In this document: positions 25,542-32,777 of the stretch, piece by piece
How positions within the stretch are numbered: position 1 is the stretch's first letter
Layout of the letters: the number at the start of each line of letters is the position of its first letter
NCBI GenBank assembly: GCA_947258565.1
Contig: CAMYJB010000004.1
Span: 81,854-145,853 of the forward strand
Direction of reading: 5' to 3'
DNA from: an uncultured Woeseiaceae bacterium
GTDB lineage: Bacteria; Pseudomonadota; Gammaproteobacteria; Steroidobacterales; Woeseiaceae
Length of the DNA: 64,000 bases
Position numbers and translations under genes: made by a program
The notes under the pieces: generated by a model
The model's input: only the letters and a program-made list of their open reading frames with translations
Told to the model about the DNA's origin: nothing
Database searches by the model: none

Positions 25542-26408
25542 ATGTCCCACGCTGAAGATCGCTATTACGTACCTCATGGCAGCCACTGGCCGATCGTCGG
25601 CTCGATCGGCCTGCTGTTTCTCATGGTGGGTGTTTCCAACTGGCTCAATGGTGCCGGTGCCGGCTTCTGGATCATGCTCGCCGGCGTAGCCGTCATGGTA
25701 TACATGCTCATCGGCTGGTTCGGCACGGTTATCAGCGAAAGCCAGGGCGGACTGTATAACGAGCAGGTCGACCACTCCTTCCGGATGGGCATGTTCTGGT
25801 TCATCTTTTCGGAAGTGATGTTTTTCGCGGCGTTTTTCGGCGCCCTGTTCTATGCCCGCAATATCGCCGTGCCGTGGCTTGGCGGCGACAGCAACAACTT
25901 CTTCACCAATCTGCTTCTGTGGAACGGATTCGAGGCAACCTGGCCGACGAACGGGCCCGGCGAGGTCGGCGGTGACTTCGAGATCATGGGGCCGTTCGGC
26001 CTGCCGCTGATTAATACCGCGATCCTGCTCTCGAGTTCGGTCACCGTGACAATTGCGCACCACGCACTGATCGCCGGACAACGCGGCATCCTCAAGACAT
26101 TCCTGGCACTGACGTTCATCCTGGGTTTCATCTTCGTATTCCTGCAGGCCTACGAGTACATCCATGCCTACGAAGACCTGAACCTGAAGCTGACGACGGG
26201 CATCTACGGTTCGACGTTTTTCATGCTGACCGGCTTCCACGGCATGCACGTGACCATCGGCGCGATCATGCTGTTGATCATCTGGCTGCGCGTGATGAAG
26301 GGACATTTCTCGCCGACGAATCATTTTGCCTTCGAGGCCGTGGCCTGGTACTGGCACTTCGTGGACGTCGTCTGGATCGGCCTGTACGTATTCGTCTATT
26401 GGATGTAA
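25542..26408 (+). CDS. coxC: Cytochrome c oxidase subunit III
   Basis: The 288-residue subunit has seven predicted membrane helices. It carries the family signatures WFIFSEVMFFAAFFGALFY with its Glu and HGMHVTIGAI near helix VI, and ends AWYWHFVDVVWIGLYVFVYW. Subunit III stabilises proton uptake by subunit I. The C-terminus is followed directly by a long hairpin that probably ends the transcript. Confidence 0.96.
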   Translation: MSHAEDRYYVPHGSHWPIVGSIGLLFLMVGVSNWLNGAGAGFWIMLAGVAVMVYMLIGWFGTVISESQGGLYNEQVDHSFRMGMFWFIFSEVMFFAAFFGALFYARNIAVPWLGGDSNNFFTNLLLWNGFEATWPTNGPGEVGGDFEIMGPFGLPLINTAILLSSSVTVTIAHHALIAGQRGILKTFLALTFILGFIFVFLQAYEYIHAYEDLNLKLTTGIYGSTFFMLTGFHGMHVTIGAIMLLIIWLRVMKGHFSPTNHFAFEAVAWYWHFVDVVWIGLYVFVYWM

Positions 26409-26417
26409 GGGGTACTG

Positions 26418-26498
26418 GCACTGCCTCGGGATGTTTATCTCGGTCATGGCTCGCTGCGCTGCGCTTTACTTCCCTCGACAAACATCCCGAGGCAGTGC
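26418..26498. repeat. Long inverted repeat between coxC and the DUF2909 gene
   Basis: Two perfect 19-base arms (26418-26436 and 26480-26498; left arm GCACTGCCTCGGGATGTTT) flank 43 bases that contain TCATGGCTCGCTGCGCTGCG. The element lies between convergent genes and could end transcription from both sides despite the lack of a T-run. A related element at 46870-46929 shares the apical TCATGGCTCGC-core, so it belongs to a dispersed repeat family rather than being a plain terminator. Confidence 0.8.
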
Positions 26499-26561
26499 GG
26501 CTGCTGATTGGCACGGCACGGGGTTGTAGGAACAGCCAGTTCGCCGACCGTGTACCGTGTG

Positions 26562-26753
26562 CTAACCGATCCAGCCGGCCAGGTACGACCCGACGAGAAA
26601 GATAACCAGGGTAATCGACAACCCGACGCGGATCTTCAGCGACGTCAGCATCCTGGTCGACTCGGGTGAATCCCTGTCCTTGACGAGGAAGAACAGCCCG
26701 GAAAAAAGGCTGACCACCACGGCCGCCAGCAAGATCAAGACTATGAATTTCAT
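26562..26753 (-). CDS. DUF2909 twin-transmembrane protein
   Basis: The 63-residue protein has two hydrophobic helices (LILLAAVVVSLFSGLFFLVK and IRVGLSITLVIFLVGSYLAG) joined by a loop with KDRDSPESTRMLTSL. This is the DUF2909 family, often placed between coxC and SURF1 and in opposite orientation, as here. Function is unknown; association with the oxidase is from context only. It is convergent with coxC and divergent from the SURF1 gene. Confidence 0.85.
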   Translation of the reverse strand: MKFIVLILLAAVVVSLFSGLFFLVKDRDSPESTRMLTSLKIRVGLSITLVIFLVGSYLAGWIG

Positions 26754-26788
26754 CGAATACCCAATGCGGCAAGATCAAGCAGTATAAC

Positions 26789-27499
26789 GTGGCGACGTCC
26801 CCGCAGAAATCAATGCGAGGCTGGTTGCCTTATGCGCTGGGTGCGGTGCTGGTCGTCCAGCTTGCCGGCCTCGGCGCCTGGCAGATCAGTCGGGCGCAGG
26901 AAAAGCGCGCCGCGCAGGAGGCTTTCGACCGGCAGACGCGATTCACCCGCTTCGTCGACGGGATGGATGTGAAACCGTATCAGCGACTGTCGGCAGAGGG
27001 CGTATTCGATGCCGCTCACCAGTTCCTGCTCGACAACATCATCGTCGACAGCCGATACGGCCACTACGTCCTGACACCGCTCGTATACTCCGACGACGAG
27101 CGGGTGCTGATCGTAAACCGCGGCTGGATCGAGCGATCGGGCGGAGATATCGACCCGTCGGCGCTTGCGGTACCGGCCGGGCGGGTGACCGTGCGGGGCC
27201 GTGCCGGTGCGCTCCCTAGAGCCGGATTTCGTATGGGGGCACCCATCGAGTCGTCGACGTGGCCCCTGCACGCGGTGTACCCGACGCTCGACGAGCTTTC
27301 CGCGTACCTCGGAAGGGAGGTGCAGCCCTTCGTGCTGCTGATGGAGCCCGGGGAAGGGCCCGGCCTGCTGCGGCGCTGGGCGCCTGCAGTCATCGGTCCC
27401 GGGCGTCATTACGCGTACGCATTTCAATGGTTCGCGATGGCCGTCGTACTGGCCGGCCTGCTGGCCTGGAATTTTCGCAAGCGAGGATACCGACAGTGA
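26789..27499 (+). CDS. SURF1 family oxidase assembly protein
   Basis: The 236-residue membrane protein has two end helices (residues about 10-28 and 208-228) around a periplasmic domain with WQISRAQEKRAA, LTPLVYSDDERVLIVNRGWI and the VLLMEPGEGP loop. SURF1 (Shy1) proteins help haem a insertion into subunit I. The start is GTG at 26789. Its stop overlaps the next GTG start. Confidence 0.92.
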   Translation: MATSPQKSMRGWLPYALGAVLVVQLAGLGAWQISRAQEKRAAQEAFDRQTRFTRFVDGMDVKPYQRLSAEGVFDAAHQFLLDNIIVDSRYGHYVLTPLVYSDDERVLIVNRGWIERSGGDIDPSALAVPAGRVTVRGRAGALPRAGFRMGAPIESSTWPLHAVYPTLDELSAYLGREVQPFVLLMEPGEGPGLLRRWAPAVIGPGRHYAYAFQWFAMAVVLAGLLAWNFRKRGYRQ

Positions 27500-28065
27500 G
27501 CGATTCTCAACGTACGAAAGGGCGCCTGCAGTTTCTGCTGATCGCCGCCCTCTTTTTCGGCCCACTGCTGTTTGCGGCCTGGATGTACTACAGCGGGGAC
27601 ACCCTGCAGCCCGAGTCGCGGGCGAACCACGGCGCGCTCTTGGAGCCGATCGTCAGCCTCGTCGACGCCGTACCCGGCTCCGCGATCCATGACGGCCGGT
27701 CGTGGCGCCTCCTGTATGCCAACGACGGGGTGTGCGGCGACAGCTGCCGCCAGGCGCTGCATGCGTTACGGCAGTCGCGACTGATGCTGGGCAAGGAAAT
27801 GGACCGGGTCGAGCGCGTGTTCTTGCATGGCGAACAAGCTCCCGATACCCTCCTCGTTGCCGAGGAGCACCGCGGTCTCGTTTCACTGCAGGATACGGCG
27901 CTGCGCGCCGTGCTTGACGACAGGAAACCTGCGTCCCTGCCGGCGGGGGGCTACTACCTGATCGATCCGCACGGCAACCTGGTGATGTATTTCAGCCCGG
28001 ATATCACGCCGCGAGACATGGTCGACGACATCAAGCGATTGCTGAAGTTGTCGCGTATCGGCTGA
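27496..28065 (+). CDS. SCO-like thioredoxin-fold protein of the oxidase cluster
   Basis: The 189-residue protein starts with GTG overlapping the SURF1 gene stop. One N-terminal helix ([20 protein letters not shown]) is followed by a periplasmic thioredoxin-like domain with the Cys-x3-Cys motif VCGDSCR, as in SCO copper chaperones, but without the canonical SCO His in an obvious place. Proteins like this sit between surf1 and ctaA/cyoE in gammaproteobacteria. A CuA assembly or thiol-redox role is likely but unproved. Confidence 0.75.
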   Translation: MSDSQRTKGRLQFLLIAALFFGPLLFAAWMYYSGDTLQPESRANHGALLEPIVSLVDAVPGSAIHDGRSWRLLYANDGVCGDSCRQALHALRQSRLMLGKEMDRVERVFLHGEQAPDTLLVAEEHRGLVSLQDTALRAVLDDRKPASLPAGGYYLIDPHGNLVMYFSPDITPRDMVDDIKRLLKLSRIG

Positions 28066-28078
28066 ACGAGGAACGATT

Positions 28079-28978
28079 TTGAGCGCAAATATTGAACGAC
28101 TGACAGACTGGCGCGACTACTACGAGCTGACGAAGCCCCGCGTGGTCATGCTTATCGTATTTACGGCTGTCGTGGGTATGTTCCTGGCCGTGCCCGGCTG
28201 GCCCGGCGCGCCGGCAATGCTGTTCGGCACCATCGGCATCGGCATGGCCGCGTCCGCCGCGGCGGTATTCAATCACGTGCTCGATGCCCGCATCGATATC
28301 CACATGCTGCGCACGCGCGGCCGGCCGCTGCCCGAGGGCCGCATCAGCGAGACCAATGCGCTGGCCTTTGCCTCGGCAACCTGCGTGCTCTCGATGATCA
28401 TCCTCTGGGTCCTGGTCAATCCGCTGACCGCGGCGCTGACCTTCGGCTCCCTGATCGGCTACGCCGTGGTCTACACCGTGTTCCTCAAGCGCGCGACGCC
28501 ACAGAACATCGTTATCGGCGGTGCCGCCGGGGCGGCTCCGCCGGTGCTCGGCTGGACGGCGGTTACGGGCGAGATCACGAGCAGCGCCTTGCTGATGTTC
28601 CTGATCATCTTCGTCTGGACACCCCCGCACTTCTGGGCGCTGGCGATCGCGAGAAAGGACGAGTACGCGAAAGTCGGTATTCCGATGCTGCCTGTCACCC
28701 ATGGCGAGGAATACACACGGCTCCACATACTGCTGTATACGATACTGCTGGTGGTGATCACGGTAATACCGTATCTCACGGGTATGAGCGGCCTGATCTA
28801 CCTGGCGGCAGCCGTCGCGCTCGGAGCGATCTTCCTGAACTACGCGGTGCGGATGCTGCGCGACAAGGATGACGTCGAGCTCCCCATGCGCACGTTCAGG
28901 TACTCGATTACCTATCTCGCCATCCTGTTCGCGGCGCTGCTCGTCGATCACTATTTCCTGCTGCAGCTGAGCATCTGA
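28079..28978 (+). CDS. cyoE: Protohaem IX farnesyltransferase
   Basis: The 299-residue polytopic enzyme makes haem O from haem B. It carries the prenyltransferase motif [26 protein letters not shown] (NxxxDxxxD; residues about 61-80) and the second Asp-rich loop region. The start is TTG at 28079, close after the previous stop. Haem O must then become haem A via CtaA/Cox15, whose gene is not in this cluster. Confidence 0.94.
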   Translation: MSANIERLTDWRDYYELTKPRVVMLIVFTAVVGMFLAVPGWPGAPAMLFGTIGIGMAASAAAVFNHVLDARIDIHMLRTRGRPLPEGRISETNALAFASATCVLSMIILWVLVNPLTAALTFGSLIGYAVVYTVFLKRATPQNIVIGGAAGAAPPVLGWTAVTGEITSSALLMFLIIFVWTPPHFWALAIARKDEYAKVGIPMLPVTHGEEYTRLHILLYTILLVVITVIPYLTGMSGLIYLAAAVALGAIFLNYAVRMLRDKDDVELPMRTFRYSITYLAILFAALLVDHYFLLQLSI

Positions 28979-29165
28979 CGCGCGCGGGTTCTCCGGGTGA
29001 GAGCCTGCGCAAGCAGCACGCAAGGGAATTCGCGACGAAGGCCACCATCGCGGCCAGCGTCAACGCGAACGTGTTTGCGTTCATCGGGCCCATTGCTTTT
29101 CTGCAGGAATCGCAGGACACGTCCTTGCCGAAGGGGGTGCCAGCAGCTATACACTCAGCGGTGCG

Positions 29166-29705
29166 ATGACCGACCCACACCAAACCGAGGTCTTCGAGCG
29201 CCTGGTGCGACCGCATTTCGACCGCCTTTACCGGCTGGCGTGGCGGCTCGCGGGCAGCAAGCCAGAAGCCGAAGATCTGTTCCAGGAGCTGCTGATCAAG
29301 GCATTCGGCATGCTCGACGAACTCGTTCACATCGAGGAGCCGGGCTCGTGGTTGTGCCGCGTGATGTACAACCAGTTCGTGGATCAGCACCGGCGTTTGG
29401 CCCGCCAGCGCATGCACCTGGTCGACGAGGGGCATCTGCCGGGGCAGGGGCTTGCCGACCTGGCCGGCGATCTCGACCCCGTTGACGACCGGGAACGGCT
29501 GGAGAAATTCCGGCGCCTGGATGCGGCACTGCAACAACTCAGCGATGAACATCGGCTCGTCGTGTTGCTGCACGACACGGAGGGGTACAAGCTCGACGAA
29601 ATCGAGAGCATGACCGGAACCCCGGTTGGCACCATAAAGTCCCGGCTGCACAGGGCCCGGGCAAGGTTACGTCAAATCCTCGACGAGGATGGAACCATTT
29701 CGTGA
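29166..29705 (+). CDS. ECF-type RNA polymerase sigma factor
   Basis: The 179-residue protein has sigma region 2 (VRPHFDRLYRLAWRL to AEDLFQELLIKAF) and region 4 with a helix-turn-helix (HRLVVLLHDTEGYKLDEIE to GTPVGTIKSRLHRARARLR), with no region 1.1 or 3. ECF factors control envelope and stress genes and are held by a membrane anti-sigma factor. The next gene, 36 bases on, is a good anti-sigma candidate, and the exported acidic protein and outer-membrane protein that follow may be its targets. Confidence 0.92.
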   Translation: MTDPHQTEVFERLVRPHFDRLYRLAWRLAGSKPEAEDLFQELLIKAFGMLDELVHIEEPGSWLCRVMYNQFVDQHRRLARQRMHLVDEGHLPGQGLADLAGDLDPVDDRERLEKFRRLDAALQQLSDEHRLVVLLHDTEGYKLDEIESMTGTPVGTIKSRLHRARARLRQILDEDGTIS

Positions 29706-29741
29706 CATCGAGCGTGTAAAGGCACAGACAGGAAAAAAGTC

Positions 29742-30275
29742 ATGAACAACAGACACGTAATGGAGGAGCAGGAGCTCCTCGACTTGTTAAAGGACTACCC
29801 GGTGCCGGAAGCGGAAGCAGGATTCTACGATCGGGCGCTCGTGCGTGCCGTACATAAAGGCTCACGCCGTCAGCGCAATCGCTGGATGCTGACGGGCTTC
29901 GGCTCTGCTATCGCTGCGGGCCTCGCGATCTGGGCAATTTCGGCGATGCTGATGACGGCGCCGCAGCTGCCGGACGCGGCGCCCACGATACCCGGCGTGA
30001 CCATCGCGATGGAGCAGGAGCACACCGTGCGGCTGGTGTTCGCTTCCGCGGAGGCGCTTGACTCGGCAACACTGACGGTCTCGCTGCCAGAGGGCATCGA
30101 GCTCGCCGGCTTCCCCGGGCAACGCGAAATAACCTGGGAGACGAGTCTGCAGGAAGGTAAGAACCTGTTGCCGCTGACGCTGATCGCACTGACGCCGGCT
30201 GGCGGCGAATTGCTGGCCCGCCTCGAACATGATGACCGCAACCGGACGTTCCGGTTACGGGTCGACGTAACCTGA
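29742..30275 (+). CDS. Probable anti-sigma factor (single-pass membrane protein)
   Basis: The 177-residue protein has a cytoplasmic N-terminal 45 residues (EEQELLDLLKDYPVPEAEA), one transmembrane helix (about 49-70, GFGSAIAAGLAIWAISAML) and a periplasmic domain of about 100 residues with beta-rich pattern. This topology and the position after an ECF sigma gene fit an anti-sigma factor, though it lacks the zinc-binding HxxxCxxC motif of ZAS-type proteins. The periplasmic domain may sense the signal; I do not recognise it. Confidence 0.72.
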   Translation: MNNRHVMEEQELLDLLKDYPVPEAEAGFYDRALVRAVHKGSRRQRNRWMLTGFGSAIAAGLAIWAISAMLMTAPQLPDAAPTIPGVTIAMEQEHTVRLVFASAEALDSATLTVSLPEGIELAGFPGQREITWETSLQEGKNLLPLTLIALTPAGGELLARLEHDDRNRTFRLRVDVT

Positions 30276-30322
30276 TTCACGGCTGGACGGGATGTCCAGG
30301 AAAATATTAACGGAGTAAAGCC

Positions 30323-30886
30323 ATGAAACATTTCAACGTATTTATCGCGGTGCTGGTGCTGACCTGTTTCGCATTCATGCCGGCCGCCGTGCGCGCGGAC
30401 GATGATCTCGACGACCTCGACGTCATGATGGAGGTGCTCGATGACGACATGGATCTCGATGATGACATCGACGAGATGATCGAGATGCGTGGCCCGGAAG
30501 ACGACGATGACGACTGGGAGGATGAGTCCGAAGACGAGTCAGAGCACGAAGAGGAACACGAGTCCGGCGAAGGCGAAGACTTCGATGACGAAGATGGCGA
30601 CGACGACGCCGAAGACTTCGACGACGAAGACGGGCGGGACGACGATTTCGAGCGTGACGAGGAAATCGACGACATCGACGAGATCGATGACGACGAGCAC
30701 GATCACGAAGAAGGCGAAGACGTCGAGGAAGACGAGTATGACGAAGAAGAGGACGACATGGAGGGCGATGAAGAAGAGCCCGAAGATGACTCCGGCTTCG
30801 AAGAAGATGGCATCGAGGACGACATGGAAGACGACCTCGGTGACGACGACGGAAGCGAGGAAGGTGACGACCCAACGGAAGACTGA
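30323..30886 (+). CDS. Exported hyperacidic protein
   Basis: The protein is 187 residues: a clean signal peptide (residues 1-25, MKHFNVFIAVLVLTCFAFMP...VRA) and a 162-residue mature part of which about 106 are Asp or Glu. It has no Lys, three Arg and no Cys. Runs of DDDD and DEDDD alternate with a few Gly, Ile, Met and Phe. No EF-hand or other fold is evident, so it is probably disordered and a strong divalent-cation binder. It starts 47 bases after the anti-sigma gene. The codons use GAC, GAT, GAA and GAG freely, with no exact nucleotide repeat. Function is unknown. Confidence 0.85.
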   Translation: MKHFNVFIAVLVLTCFAFMPAAVRADDDLDDLDVMMEVLDDDMDLDDDIDEMIEMRGPEDDDDDWEDESEDESEHEEEHESGEGEDFDDEDGDDDAEDFDDEDGRDDDFERDEEIDDIDEIDDDEHDHEEGEDVEEDEYDEEEDDMEGDEEEPEDDSGFEEDGIEDDMEDDLGDDDGSEEGDDPTED

Positions 30887-30938
30887 TGTCACGCTGAACA
30901 GCCTCCCGCCTGACGTAAAACAGGCGCAATCCGCAGCG

Positions 30939-30973
30939 ATCCCCCTGGGTGGTCCCCACCCAGGGGGATTTTC
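30939..30973 (+). terminator. Rho-independent terminator after the hyperacidic protein gene
   Basis: A 14-base perfect stem (ATCCCCCTGGGTGG / CCACCCAGGGGGAT; 30939-30952 and 30956-30969) with a three-base loop is followed by TTTT. It ends the sigma/anti-sigma/acidic-protein transcript 53 bases after the stop codon. The following TPR-barrel gene therefore needs its own promoter in the next 140 bases. Confidence 0.9.
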
Positions 30974-31108
30974 TTGCGCTACGTCATAGTTTTCGTGACC
31001 AATATCGGGCATTTTTGTCATCTGACATAACTCGACACGGGAATTCCGCGAATTACCGCCGCACTCAGAAAACCAGGAATCCGCAAGCCGGCGCGAGCAT
31101 CAGCCGTC

Positions 31109-32680
31109 GTGGTAGCGTTGATTTGCCTGCTTACGGGCGCGACGGCCGCCGCGATGAGTGCAGAAGAGCTGTTCAGGGACGGCAACCGGCTGTTCCGTGA
31201 CGACCTGTACTGGGCCGCGCTGTTGCGCTACGGGCAGGCCGCCGAGGCAGGGATGGACACACCGCTGCTGCACTACAACGCCGGGGTAGCGCATTACAAG
31301 GCCGGCCAGCACATTCGCGCGCGCGAGTCGCTGCAAAAGGCGACGCGGTCACCCTCGCTGCGACAGCTCGCGCACTACAATCTCGGGCTGAACGCCTATA
31401 CGTTTGGCGATAACGACGAGGCGCTGCGCTGGTTCCGCTACGCCCGCGACCAGGGCACCAGTGAAGACCTTTCGAACCTCGCCCGCAAAGCGATCGCGCG
31501 CATCCGGCGCGGTGAACGGGTCGAAGACCCCGTCTACCAGCAGAAGGTGGCAGAGCAACGAGAACGGGATATTTTCGATTTCAGCTATTTCGCCAGTGTC
31601 GGCTACGGCAATGACAGCAACGTCTTTCGCTCGCCGTCCGAACCCTACATCGATTTCGCGAACCCGAACCTGCCGCTCATCGTGCCCGAGGTCCAGACCG
31701 GCAGCTACCTGCCCTACGACCTGGGCGCGAAGTACACGATCAACACCTACCGCTTCGAAGGATTCTATGCGGCGTATCGTGCATCCGGCGATTACTACCA
31801 GGACCGCAACCAGAGCGATGCGGACGAGTTCCGGCACGAGCTGCGCATCGGCAACGAGTATGTACGCAGGACAGAGGACCGCAAACGCGAAGTCTTCAGC
31901 TCCTTCCGTTTTGCGCAGCGCGACGGCGTCTACTACGACCCCGACGACGGGCTGCCACGGGCGGTCGGGGGGGTGGATATCGGCGACCGCATGAATTACA
32001 CCCGCTACGGGCCGGACATCCGGTTTCGTCAGCGCAGGGGCAAACTCGCCCTCGGGCTGGTAGCCAAGGGCTACCTGTACGATTACGAGGATGTCGAGGT
32101 CGTGCCGTCATACGATCACGAGTATTTTCTTTTCAGTCTGCACACCCAGTATTCGTTTACACGCACCTCGCTCCTGCGCATTACGGCGGAGAAGTTCAGC
32201 AGGCGTTACAGCGATCGGCCATCCTTCGAGCTTGACGGCACGCAGCCCATCGGCAACCCCGGCGTCCGCTACGACTACATCGGCCTTTCTCTGCTGGCCC
32301 GGCAACGCATAACCAGGTCGATGTGGTTCGGTTTCGAATATGAACGCGTCGACCGTGAGGACCGCTTCGCCGGATACAACAATTATGTCCGCGATCATTA
32401 CGAGTTCGAATTTCACTGGTCCCCCGGGGTCCGCTTCGACTTCGAGCTCTCCGCGTATTACCGCAACTACATTTACGAGAGCGCGTTTGCGTTCAACAAC
32501 CCGGCGCTGCCGACCAAGACGCTCGAGACCGCGAGGGCCGACGCCACGTTCAGCTACCGGATAACGCCGCGATTCAGCGTCGCGCTGGAAGGGCGCTTCG
32601 ACGAAATTGTGTCCAACGATACGCGTATCCAGTACGATCGCGGACGCTATTCGCTGGGCTTCGTCTGGCGCCAGGATTAG
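31109..32680 (+). CDS. TPR plus outer membrane beta-barrel protein
   Basis: The 523-residue protein has a hydrophobic leader (VALICLLTGATAAA), about four TPR-like helices (residues 18-140, for example AGMDTPLLHYNAGVAHYKAG and LAHYNLGLNAYTFGDNDEAL), and a C-terminal barrel of alternating strands (about 165-523) ending GRYSLGFVWRQD. This layout matches the TPR-linked outer membrane proteins of polymer secretion systems. The GTG at 31109 is nominal; no ATG is in frame before it, and an upstream ATT at 31052 would add a basic N-region expected of a signal peptide. No secretion genes are beside it. Confidence 0.78.
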   Translation: MVALICLLTGATAAAMSAEELFRDGNRLFRDDLYWAALLRYGQAAEAGMDTPLLHYNAGVAHYKAGQHIRARESLQKATRSPSLRQLAHYNLGLNAYTFGDNDEALRWFRYARDQGTSEDLSNLARKAIARIRRGERVEDPVYQQKVAEQRERDIFDFSYFASVGYGNDSNVFRSPSEPYIDFANPNLPLIVPEVQTGSYLPYDLGAKYTINTYRFEGFYAAYRASGDYYQDRNQSDADEFRHELRIGNEYVRRTEDRKREVFSSFRFAQRDGVYYDPDDGLPRAVGGVDIGDRMNYTRYGPDIRFRQRRGKLALGLVAKGYLYDYEDVEVVPSYDHEYFLFSLHTQYSFTRTSLLRITAEKFSRRYSDRPSFELDGTQPIGNPGVRYDYIGLSLLARQRITRSMWFGFEYERVDREDRFAGYNNYVRDHYEFEFHWSPGVRFDFELSAYYRNYIYESAFAFNNPALPTKTLETARADATFSYRITPRFSVALEGRFDEIVSNDTRIQYDRGRYSLGFVWRQD

Positions 32681-32735
32681 GGCCTGCAAACACGGCGCAC
32701 ATGACGGTGGTCACGTGCACCGTGTTTGCAGGCCC
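32680..32735. repeat. Long hairpin between the TPR-barrel gene and uvrD
   Basis: Arms of 16 perfect bases (GGGCCTGCAAACACGG at 32680-32695; complement at 32720-32735) extend into a partly paired apex, giving a near-continuous 56-base hairpin. It begins at the last base of the upstream stop codon and ends 43 bases before uvrD. No T-run follows, so it may be a strong but atypical transcription or mRNA-stability signal, or a mobile palindromic element. Confidence 0.75.
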
Positions 32736-32777
32736 CGCCCCGAATCAGCGCGCAATCCTGCTAAACTTGCGCGCTTC

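Noticed and set aside
28951..29154. A minus-strand frame of 67 codons between cyoE and the sigma factor gene
   Set aside because: No conserved pattern, and it would occupy the likely sigma-operon promoter.
30489..30989. A Thr/Lys/Arg-rich frame in another phase of the hyperacidic gene
   Set aside because: It is a frame-shifted reading of GAN codons; the acidic frame alone has a signal peptide and a ribosome-binding site.
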